The position numbers and the translations under genes were made by a program. The notes under the pieces were generated by a model. The model had not been told where the DNA came from. It ran no database searches and saw only the letters and a program-made list of their open reading frames with translations. From positions 92,029,319-92,093,318 of the forward strand of contig CP136066.1 in the NCBI GenBank assembly GCA_032622095.1: 64,000 bases of DNA. The letters run 5' to 3'. The DNA comes from Siphonodentalium dalli (Eukaryota > Mollusca > Scaphopoda > Gadilida > Siphonodentaliidae). Shown one piece after another: positions 44,040-53,834 of the stretch. Positions within the stretch are counted from its first letter, which is position 1. The number at the start of each line of letters is the position of its first letter.

Positions 44040-44825
44040 GAAAAATGCTACCTAGCTGTCGTCTGTCATTATTTTTTTGGCGGCTCTCATGTCTGTTTAT
44101 TTGCGCGCACTTAATATATCTTGGTGGATAGACTGGCACCTGGTCGAAAGCTGCACAAATCTGAAAAAAAACTGCAGCCCATTAACACACGCGTCGTTCT
44201 GTTTATTACTGGCCACCCGTCCTAGAATCCGTGAATTAAACCTTTACCCAACAAACCGGCCAAAACCGGCCAAATAAAGCTTCAACAGCCTAAAATATCT
44301 TCGGTCTGTCTCAATAGAACCATACAAATATGGATATCATTGGAACCGGCTCCTTGACCACATTGTGATAGTTACAGTTATGCCCTGTGCCAATGCATTC
44401 TCTTATATATGCGAGTCGACCATAGGTCGCCTCGCATATATAAGAGAATGCATTGGCCTAAAAAAAATCTTTTTTAAACACTTTTTACCATTTTTTCTTA
44501 CATTCTTTAACAATTTTATAATTTTTAATGTGTTAAGCCAATGCATTCTCTTATATATGCGAGGCGACCTATGGTCGACTCGCATATATAAGAGAATGCA
44601 TTGGCACAGGGCCGTTCTGTTGGGTAAAGGGTTAAAACAACAGTCTTACAACGTTTATTCAATCACATACAGGACTTTGTTTTGTCATGTGTGTTGCTGC
44701 TTTTATCTGATAATTTCGGTTCCATGGTTGAGGGTAAAGTCATTTACTTCGTGTGATGTCAACGGCTGTTCCATACGGATTTGTAAATATGGTACAGCAA
44801 GAACACTGTAATTCTTGGAACAAGC
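44040..44825 (+). repeat. Right part of repeat copy A, carrying a TTAA-site MITE
   Basis: Reverse complement of 60089-60480, from CTAGCTGTCGTCTGTCATTA to CTGTAATTCTTGGAACAAG, apart from the 392-base element at 44240-44631, which is absent from copy B. The 148-codon open frame here is made by the MITE palindromes. Confidence 0.8.
44240..44631. mobile_element. TTAA-site MITE, copy 1 (piggyBac-like)
   Basis: 392 bases flanked by TTAA (44236-44239 and 44632-44635), with ends ACCTTTACCCAACAAACCGG and GGCCGTTCTGTTGGGTAAAGGG that are inverted copies over about 21 bases. TTAA duplication with CCCTTT ends is typical of piggyBac-type elements; Kolobok also uses TTAA. It holds two 69-base hairpins, 44389-44457 and 44537-44605, that are exact reverse complements of each other. 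Non-coding. Copy B of the host repeat carries the empty site with a single TTAA at 60284. Confidence 0.88.
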
Positions 44826-45429
44826 GTATAATTGGTTCAAGTAGATTGGCTTAATCTGGTTACGAAATTCTCATGGAAGTTTTATGTTTGATAATTTCAG
44901 TTCAGTTGTTTTGAATAGGCTTTGGACATTCATATTATTTGTGTTCAGGTGCACGTAGATTCGACACAACAAATCCGTTGTGGGTGTTAGCACACTTCAG
45001 AATAGAAGCAGTGGTACAAGTTATGAGAGAAGTATAACAAGTTATATGACTCAATGTAACAAAACATATATACAACAGGAAACTCATCTGTCGAAACATC
45101 GAAACGCGGCTTTAGTAACAACCAGGAAAGGAAATATGTTACTGATTTGTGTGGGAGCATGGAGTCGTTTCGGTCCCACATACCAAACGAGTGTCGGAAT
45201 TTGGGACGGAAACAAAACCGTGCTCTCATAAGGAAATGTACGAAAAAGGCAGCGTTGTTATGATATCTACAAGATTTCACTGCATTGTGTGTTGATAAAA
45301 AATTTTGTTCCTTACGACTGGAGAGCTTGAAAAAGTCAGCCGATCACTACGCGCAGGCGCATACTACTCTTAACCTTGAACAGGGCCTTTCTATTTTGTT
45401 AAAAAAGTCGAAAGTTGAACTGTTAAAGA
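44826..45429. other. Sequence between repeat copy A and the zinc-finger pseudogene
   Basis: Open frames of 60-97 codons on both strands carry no recognisable domain. This may be decayed sequence of the same unit as the zinc-finger pseudogene. Confidence 0.3.
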
Positions 45430-46370
45430 TAATAATAGTTCTCACAATGCTTAGCCTTCCTGTGATTGAGAAGAGATGGTCGGTGTGTGTATGACTTTCC
45501 ACATCGGTCACATTGCACATTCATCGGCGAAGTATTGTTATGTTTTGTTCTCTGAGTTTCTTTTTTGAATTGGATACTTTGGAACAGACGTCACATGTGA
45601 CATCGGCGCTTTTCCCGCAAATCGTTAAATGAAAATCACGATATCATTTTCTTGAGAATCGTTTCATACACTTTGTGTTACTGCATTTACCGGCTTTAAC
45701 CCTTTACGCAACAAACCGGCCAAAACCGGCCAAATAAAGCTTCAACAGCCTAAAATATCTTCGGTCTGTCTCAATAGAACCATACAAATATGGATATCAT
45801 TGGAACCGGCTCCTTGACCACATTGTGATAGTTACAGTTATGCCCTGTGCCAATGCATTCTCTTATATATGCGAGTCGACCATAGGTCGCCTCGCATATA
45901 TAAGAGAATGCATTGGCCTAAAAAAAAACTTTGTTTAACACTTTTTACCATTTTTTCTTACATTCTTTAACAATTTTATAATTTTTAATGTGATAAGCCA
46001 ATGCATTCTCTTATATGTGCGAGGCGACCTATGGTCGACTCGCATATATAAGAGAATGCATTGGCAAAGGGCCCTTCTGTTGGGTAAAGGGTTAACATGG
46101 TCTTGGTCATGGTCGAAGTAGTCGAAACCTTTATCACATATTCTGCAGCTGTATTTAAAGATGCTCCCAAATAACCTTTTCTTTGGCTTCGTGTGTGGGG
46201 AAATATTTGATTCGAGTCCAGGAACCCACCCATCAAAACTCAGAGTGATCAGATATCGATTTTTGGCTGCCTGAACAATTTTCGTCAGGCCGACGGTCTC
46301 GGTCCAAATTGCGGATGAAATGGATACTCTAGAATCAAGTGTCGTTGGGTGTCAGATATGTTGATAATGT
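45430..46370 (-). pseudogene. C2H2 zinc-finger protein pseudogene, split by a MITE
   Basis: Minus strand, upstream part about 46330-46096: TVGLTKIVQAAKNR, YLITLSFDGWVPGLESN, then YSCRICDKGFDYFDHDQDHV, a C..C...H finger. The TTAA MITE follows. Beyond it (45699-45430): KCSNTKCMKRFSRK, one in-frame stop, TCDVCSKVSNSKKKLRE, a one-base frameshift, and MNVQCDRCGKSYTHRPSLLN HRKAKH, a complete C2H2 finger. Counting TTAA once across the MITE keeps the frame. Either a dead host zinc-finger exon or coding remains of a DNA transposon, since the FDG.VP.LESN segment recurs at 49665 and 51850. Confidence 0.6.
45700..46091. mobile_element. TTAA-site MITE, copy 2
   Basis: Also 392 bases and nearly identical to copy 1, flanked by TTAA at 45696-45699 and 46092-46095. 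Starts CCCTTTACGCAACAAACCGG and ends TTCTGTTGGGTAAAGGG. Both internal hairpins are kept, with one substitution. It interrupts a zinc-finger reading frame on the minus strand. Confidence 0.9.
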
Positions 46371-46479
46371 TGATAAATAACACGTTTTGGGCAATTTTAT
46401 ACTATTGTTGGCAGTGGTTGGAATTATTTTTGGCAATTAATCGATTCTGATAACTGAAGCGGCTTTTCTAGAAATGTTC

Positions 46480-47440
46480 CCATATAAAAATCCACCCTGG
46501 TAAATCCACCCAGGTTTTTTGGGACAAAACCCGGGTGTCCATCCATCTACCAAGACGTCCACCAACCACCAAGACCCCCCTGAAACCCGGGTTTTATCAG
46601 GATTAACCCAGCTGAAACTAGACAAAACCATGGTGTAGATAAACATGTGTGTAGTTACCCAGATAACCACACCAAGGTGTACCCTGGTGTTTCCTACCCG
46701 TGCGTTTCCCACCCATGCGTACCCTGGTGTTTCCCACCCAGGTGTACCTTGGTGTTATTCGCCCAGGTATTTCCTTCCCAGGTGTTCCCTACCCAGGTGT
46801 ACCTTGAAGTTGATGTCTCCCACTCAGATGTACCTTGGTGTTTTCTTACCATGGTGTATCTGGGTGTTTCCTAACCTGTGCGTACCTTGGTGTTTTCGTA
46901 CCAAAGTGCATCACCCAATGTTTCCACCCAGGTATACCTTGGTGTTTTCGACGGGTTTTTCTACCAGGGTATACCCCGGGTGTTTTATGCAGGTATCACT
47001 CAATTATTTTACCCTGGTGTATCCCAGTATTTTCACCCAGAAGTATCCTAGGTGCACCACTCTGATATACCCTGGTGTTGGAGCACCTGGTTTGTCAGGG
47101 AGGTTGCACTAGGGTTACACCTGGGTAAAAATGCTTGGGTACATCAGGGTAAAATCATCGAGTTGAGCCTGCATAAGAACACCCGGGGTATACCCTAGTA
47201 GAAACACCCGGGAAACACTTTGGTCAAAACACAAACGTACACCTGGGTGGAAACACTGAGATGCACCTGGGTAAGAAAACCCCAAATGTACACCTAAGTA
47301 AGGAAACACCAAGGTACACACAGGTAGGAAAACACCAAAGTACACTTGGTGGGAAACACCAAGATACACATGGGTAGGAAACACCAAGGAACACCTGGGT
47401 GAATAACACCAAGGTACACCTGGGTGAGGATACCAGTGTG
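46480..47440. repeat. Large inverted minisatellite (ACCCAGGTGTACCTTGGTGT)
   Basis: 46480-47100 is built of irregular 23-35-base units with CACCCAGGTGTACCTTGGTG. From about 47110 to 47440 the same text returns as reverse complement (AACACCAAGGTACACCTGGG), including single features such as ACCCCGGGTGTTTTATGCAG against CTGCATAAGAACACCCGGGG. The open frames of up to 155 codons (VPWCFPPRC-like) are translations of the repeat. A related block lies at 58660-59050. Confidence 0.88.
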
Positions 47441-49374
47441 CAATGTCTATTATGATGAGGATGGCAATGCAGTATATTTGGATGGGATGCAGGGGTATTG
47501 TTATCAATGGGGTGATACAGCATGGGAGATATTCACTTGAAACAACTAATTATCACAAACTTCCATCTGTACTGTACTACCATAGCCAAATGAATCTCAC
47601 CCCATGTTTTAGTATAATAACACAATAAGGACACTGATTTTCGAGCCCTACAAACTAACTAAAGATAAAATATAGAAACACATGTACTACGTAAATATCT
47701 AAACTCATAAAACTGCATGGGTTAAAACTGTCAAGAGTTGGGTTAAAATTTTGATTCAAAAACACTTGCAAATTCCTTCTTCATATATTATATGTTAGGC
47801 CAGTTACATGTAGTTGCAATGTATACCTGTGCATACATAGACACTAAAATCATTATTTTAGTTCCAATGGCATTTACCAGTATACATGTACCTGGCAACT
47901 ACATTTTCAGTGAGGTACATGTAGTTTTGTCTCATTCAAACTTTCTAAATGCGTTTCTCCCTTTGAATGACACAAACTAATGTGAGTATACACACGAGCT
48001 CTGATGTGAAATACATACGTAGGTATACCAGCAATTATTATTTCATAGCCTAAGGACATGTTTCCTGTCATTATCTAACTGTTTCAAAATACAGATTTGT
48101 AATAGTACCCTGTATGCTGTAATGCTCTAGAAATAGCCATTTTTGTCCTGGTTCATAAGAAAACATGATTTCTTAGTGTTATGAGGACATGTTGCCTGTT
48201 ATTGTCTGACTCATAAGGCCCAAAATGTACATGTAAAGAGAACATTTGAAAAAGACACCATCTCTAACCTTCTTTTGATAGCAGTAGCAATTGATCAGAT
48301 AGCAATATATACTATAAATAGTATTCAGATGCTAGAAATTAAACAAACGAATTAATTGCACCACCTCGAAATGGTTAACATACCCTGTAGAATACAGACT
48401 ATGATCAAGGAGGGTGTCTCACACAAACACACACACACACAGACACCCACCCCGGTTTGGTATGCGGCATTCAGGCCATTTTCAGGTGATACGCTATATA
48501 CATACCCAATGTTATCTGGTACTAGGAATTCATATGGCAATATAACCGGCATTCAGGATTCAGCAAAACGGCTAGCATGCAGGTATTATAGCACAAAATC
48601 TCACAACCCAAACAGACCCAAGTGATATATTTTTTATCTAATTCAGTCTAATATCCCACTGTGTGGTTATTTTAGTCAAAATTTGTAATCTTCATGCCCA
48701 GTTTATAGCGACGCCGTCATGTATCATTATAGACACCCATTTACACACAAAATATCTTCCCCAAAGCATCAGTACATGTATGTGTAAACTATGCATTAAT
48801 TTGTGTATATTTGTATGGACAATACATGTTGTCTCGAGTAATTTATTTTGTATGAGAGTAATACATGTATATAACATACTTTCAAACCCGGGTACCATGA
48901 ATTGAACCGTTGGACCATTGAACTATCGAACCTCCCGACATTCGAACCCATCCAACTACTAGTAAGGAACACTGACTAACGCACTGTATATGATTGAGTT
49001 AATAGTTGTGTGACCTTATGTATTGGTCCAAGTTATTTTTCTGCTTTAAATGTCATTCAACTTTTGACTTATTGATTTTCATCCAAAAAGCTAATTTGCA
49101 CCGAAGGACTACCAGTATACACACGTACCAGTACATGTAAACGTAATAAGAGGCCTGCATTTGCAATTAGAGACCGCAAAGAATCAGTGTGTAACTGCAC
49201 CAATTCTACAAAATAAACCCACTAAGCGACATATAATTGTCTATCCCCAAAATAATACATGTACATTGTAAGTACTGGCACCTGTAGTATAACTAATTGC
49301 GTGATTGCACATGTAATGTAAGTTTTTCCAGGAATAACAATATGTTGACAATACATGGGATACATTTGTACAAA
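47441..49374. other. Flank without recognised features; (CA)n at 48421
   Basis: 48421-48445 is a short CA-rich run. TACATGTA words are frequent. Short open frames only. Confidence 0.4.
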
Positions 49375-49577
49375 TTTCATGTGAAATATATAACTTTATT
49401 GTTGTACATGTATGCTGCAATCTAAATTATCTCCGTGCTAACTATTTTCATCATTTTGAGACTTTCAATCGATGAAAATACAAGGTAGTTAGCATGGAGA
49501 TATTTTAAATTGCAGCATACCTGTACATGTATAATAATAAAGTTAATAGAACTCCACCCCATTACTTTCACATGAAA
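49375..49577. mobile_element. Fold-back MITE
   Basis: TTTCATGTGAAATATATAAC...TACATGTATGCTGCAAT at the left is inverted as ATTGCAGCATACCTGTACATG...TTTCACATGAAA at the right, around a centre near 49465 (TTTCATCATTT / CGATGAAAAT). Arms are about 95 bases with mismatches. Non-coding. Confidence 0.7.
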
Positions 49578-49654
49578 TGGAGTTCTCTTCACGTTATATT
49601 TAATTTCTGCAGAGTATGAAGTCACCCTGTACGATTTAATTAACATAATTCACT

Positions 49655-49745
49655 ATTCTTCGACTTTGGGGTAGAAACAATTTTATTTGAGTTAAGAAAC
49701 CCACCCATCAAATCTCAAGAGTTCTCTAAAACACTCTTTATGATC
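49655..49745 (-). pseudogene. Fragment related to the FDG.VP.LESN segment
   Basis: The minus strand reads FRELLRFDGWVS in the frame that corresponds to LITLSFDGWVP of the zinc-finger pseudogene. DNA similarity continues for about 40 bases (GATTTGATGGGTGGGTTTCT). It contains stops and is very short. Possibly a third relic of the same coding unit. Confidence 0.4.
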
Positions 49746-50536
49746 GGAAATTAATTTTTGAATAAATGACTACAACAATAATCACCAGAAACTAAATTTA
49801 CAATATCTTGGTATAGTAGCATGTGGATACATCGAATTTTGGTATACAGTACTTACGGATTTTCTTGATTTAGTAATCATGTTTTATTTATAGACAGTTA
49901 GGTTATAGCACCGTGCTGATCACAATGAAAGAGGTTTGTTTACATAAATTGTCATGACAAGCGCTGTGGAATTCCAGTTCGAACCAGATATCACTTCATA
50001 TATGGAAATCGATAAGGAGAAACATACAATTATAATGACTGCATTGCTAGAGGTGGGCTTCTTGGCTGAAATGAAACATTGTTCACCCCCATAGCTGAAG
50101 AAATACTAATTTTAATAAGGGTGTTAAAAATAAGGGTGTTGCAGAAAACAAATTCATGAAGAGGATCCATATTTGGCCCTGTAGCCCATTTTTGTTGGCA
50201 CCCTAACAGGCTAACACACTCAAACATTTTAACTATAGTCCCATCCATTCGAAATGGGTAGTACTTATACTAGTACTGTCAGATAATGTACATGCATATT
50301 GGAAATAAAAATTACTTTGAATCTTCAGAAATAACACAGAATAGTGTGACGATTCAATCACAATTCATTACTGCAGTTACGTTAGTAGTACCATGTTGCG
50401 AACCAATGTCATTACACATGAGCACAAATCGGTTACTTTAGAAAAACCAGGGTGATCGATTAACTCTCGATTCGCATCGGGTGGTATTGCCCCCACCCGC
50501 CTTGTAACAGGCTCTACCACATAACTGGAAACACTA
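49746..50536. other. Flank without recognised features
   Basis: AT-rich sequence up to the left terminus of the 2.8-kb element. Nothing recognised. Confidence 0.4.
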
Positions 50537-51779
50537 TCACAGTGTATAAACCGTACAAATATTAAATCGGAAGTTGTTTTCGAAAAGACGAAAAATGCTA
50601 TTTTTAGAACGTAAATGTGACAGAAATATCACAACAAAACCACAAAATCCAGGTTTCAGACGGACACACGGTTGCACCACATCTATAAACGTAATTATAT
50701 ATCGTACATACACATTTGCCGATCGTAAGCGGGCTCCATTTGAGCGAAGGGCTCTGTTTAATAGATAAAAACGACCTTTGATCACTTCAGAAAACAATTT
50801 TTTCGCAAAAATTTCCTTTTCAAATGTCATTTTAACACATAGTCAGCATCTGTCGGAAACCCCACTATATTGCAACGGAAAGGCCGTTATGTGTGCAACA
50901 TATATGGGCAATCCCTTGGCTCGAGTGTATTCACAATTTGGAAGTAGATAGTATTTATTTTGACACCCCACTCGTCAGTCTATGTACGCCTAGTTGTGTA
51001 CGACGACAATACCAGTTGCGACGTTGTACAGGAATCGTACAGTAATGATATGTTCCCTTGGACCCACTTAAACATAACTATGTCTTCGAAATGTCACGTC
51101 ATTGAACTCATAGACTCTGCCTGAATCAAACAAGGTATTCCGATTAACATTTAGCTACTTTTATTCGACTCCGCATGTAACAAAACTTTATTTGGGGGTT
51201 GAGGAAAAATGTTGTATTCTGTGATGAAATTGTGTATACGTCAGGGGTGGGGTCTGCAATTGTTTTCCGAACACTAGGCGGGCGGTGGTTGGTTCTGTAG
51301 CTCTGCTTACACATTTTTCCTGGCCCTGTAGTGTTTTTCCTAGAGTAATTTTTCTTCAAAATAATGGGACAAAATGTTTTAAGAATGCTTATATTATGTA
51401 ATACGTATGCACTTAACTATTGGTAGGGGGTTCGAGTTCACCAGAAGTTAATAATGAGGAATGACACCAAGGGGTAATAAAAATGTCAGCTTGCTAAATG
51501 TTTTCTTCAAGGATCTATCAATGTACATTGGCATGGAAAGGCTCATATTTAAATAGTTCTATTAAAAATCATTTATTCAACCTGATGTAAATGAAAACAT
51601 AACACAATAATAGATTCTTCAAATAAATGTAAACTCTTCACGTAAAGGTACTCAATCCGATTGGATGGTCCCCATATCATCAGATTCCAATAACATTTTT
51701 TTTTGAAATGCTGCTTCAGTTATAAGAATCGAGTAATCGCCCAAAAATAATGTTAATCACAGTCAACTATAGTATAAAA

Positions 51780-52030
51780 TTGCCCAAAACATGTTATTGT
51801 CAAATATCTGACACAAAAAAGTCACTTGATTTTAGAGTTATCCATCTTCATCCGCAATTTGTTCAGAGAAGTCTTCTCGTCGACTATTTACTGGGCCACA
51901 TAAAGTTACAATATTACAATTCAAACATCGAGATCTGATCACTCTGAGCTTTGATGGGTCGGTTCCTCGACTCGAATCAAATATCTTTTACCGCCGATGG
52001 CAAGGAAAGAGTAATTTGCGAGCGATATTT
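51780..52030 (+). pseudogene. Coding relic with LITLSFDGSVPRLESNIF
   Basis: In one plus-strand frame it reads RRLFTGPHKVTILQFKHRDL ITLSFDGSVPRLESNIFYRR W and continues to a stop. Over about 33 residues it is collinear with TVGLTKIVQAAKNRYLITLS FDGWVPGLESN of the zinc-finger pseudogene at 46240-46330, in the same register. It lies inside the 2.8-kb inverted-terminus element, so this coding unit may belong to that transposon family. Family unknown. Confidence 0.45.
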
Positions 52031-52109
52031 CGGATTGAGTACCTTTAACTCTTCAAATAAAAATAGACTATTAAAGCACTGTAATAAAATAAAACAAATG
52101 TGTTAAAAC

Positions 52110-52560
52110 AAACTTTGACCGATTTCAACGATATTCGGTATATGGGTCGAGGATCACCTATAGATGGGAGCTGTCAAATTTGAATGATTTTTTAGGAAAA
52201 ATATGGCCACTGGCAGACATCTTGTATTTTACTCTTTTCATCACCAACCTTTATATGGATCTTCGTTGTGACCTCTCGGTGGGTGCCTTCGATTTTTCCC
52301 CAAATTTTGTAAAATAAATGGCTGCCATTTTGGCCATCTTGGATTTTACTCTTTGTATGACCAAATCCTTTAGCACACCTTACAGGTCACATTTCTCATC
52401 CAATCGTCACTGAACGCAATATGGATCTTCGACGTGACCTCTAGATATGAGAGAGCCTCCATTGTTCCCCAAAATTTGTTTGAAACAAACATGGGCACCT
52501 GCAGCCATCTTGGATTTAAAATGTCAATCCATCAGCATACCCTACAGCCCACATTTATTG
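52110..52560 (+). repeat. Degenerate GCCATCTTGGATTTTACTCT repeat block
   Basis: Two and a half units like the array at 11170-12340 in the same orientation (ATATGGATCTTCG.GTGACCT, CTAGAT.GGAG, GCCATCTTGGATTTTACTC). Confidence 0.7.
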
Positions 52561-53474
52561 GAGAATTGTTTTGAAACTTTATAGTGCTGTTGGTATATAA
52601 AAGTAGGAATGCTTCTATAATCATGATACGGAACATTGATAGGAAAAGATAGATCAGGAAAACTGAGTAAAATAGTCATTTGAAGCAGTTCGAATGGGGT
52701 GGGTCCCTCTTCCAGAATAGGAAAACGGATGTGGAGCGGAACAGTGCCTTCCTCTTGTGATTGACGGTTAACAATGACCATCGGGAGGCCGAGTATCTCT
52801 AATATGGAAACCTAATTCATGGGTTCGTCTTTGCACACAAATCCCATCATCACAACTTGGCGTACATATTTTTGGCAACTAGTGATCATCAACTTAAACA
52901 ACTAGGCGTACATTGACTGAGAGCGAGCGGGGTGTCCAAATAAATACTCTCTGCGTTCAAATTGTGAATACACTCGAGCCAAGGGCATGTCCATATATGT
53001 TACACACATAACGGCCTTTCCGTTGCAATATAGTGGGATTTCCGACAGATGCTGGATATGTGATAAAATGACATTTGAAGAGGGAATTCTTTCGAGAAAT
53101 TATTTTCTGAAGAGATCAAAGGCCGTTAATCTATTAAACAGAGTCCTTCGCTCAAATGGAGCCCGCTTACGATCGGCAAATGTGAATGTACAATATATAA
53201 TTACGTTTATAGATGTGGTGCAACCCTGTGTCCGTCTGAAACCTGGATTTGTTGGTGTTGTTGTGATATTTCTGTCACATTTACGCCCTAAAAATAGCAT
53301 TTTTCGTCTTTTCGAAAACAACTTCCGATTTAATGTTTGTACGGTTTATACACTGTGACTATCACTAATATTGCTTAACAACACTCTAATATAATAAATT
53401 TAATACTTCATTCTCAACTAACACAAAATCGCTGTTACACGTACAGCTATCTTCTAGTTAATCGTCCCTCATAC

Positions 53475-53834
53475 AAGGCACGGATGATCTTCACGGTGGG
53501 CATTGATATTAAAATAGTCACTTCCGTTAAAACCGCCATAACAAAAATTATATTAAAAATCAGACAGACATTGTTCTTATACCAATCATATATATTGCGT
53601 AAATAGTATGTTATTGTCAAGTTTGTATGGGTTTTTATGTAAACAAAGACCAACAATGTTACATAATATGGCTTTTGTTTACACCACACAGCGTACAAAC
53701 TTGACATAACTTGATATTGTTGATTGGTATAAGAATAAAATATGTCTATATTTTAATATTCTTTTTGCTTATGGCAGTTTTAACGGGTATGACTATTTTA
53801 ACAGTATACCCATCGCGAAGGCCATCCATGCCTT
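53475..53834. mobile_element. Fold-back MITE, AAGGCA(C/T)GGATG termini
   Basis: Left AAGGCACGGATGATCTTCAC and right GAAGGCCATCCATGCCTT are inverted termini. Further in, AAAATAGTCACTTCCGTTAAAACCGCCATAA pairs with TTATGGCAGTTTTAACGGGT and TTATGTAAACAAA pairs with TTTGTTTACA. It is related to the elements at 18545-18846 and 42726-43175. The short open frames on it have no domain. Confidence 0.7.

Larger units (their letters stand above)
50537..53358. mobile_element. 2.8-kb DNA transposon-like element with 461-base inverted termini
   Basis: Arms 50537-50997 and 52898-53358 are long inverted copies (ends TCACAGTGTATAAACCGTAC and its complement). CTA on both sides (50534-50536 and 53359-53361) is a possible 3-bp target duplication. 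The interior holds the coding relic at 51780-52030 and a CCATCTTGG-type repeat block at 52110-52560, but no transposase I can name. Similar open frames of 97 and 123 codons in the two arms differ mainly by amino-acid-changing substitutions, which argues against protein function. Confidence 0.75.

Noticed and set aside
44365-44811. 148-codon open frame across the MITE
   Set aside because: It reads through both hairpins of a non-coding element and its flank; the reverse strand is open too.
46645-47112. 155-codon open frame, the longest but one in the window
   Set aside because: It is the translation of a 23-35-base minisatellite; all three frames and the inverted half give similar Pro/Cys/Trp-rich text.
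50537-53358. Similar open frames (97 and 123 codons) in the two inverted arms as a conserved gene pair
   Set aside because: Both strands are open, and most differences between the arms change the amino acid, which is what unconstrained repeat DNA shows.
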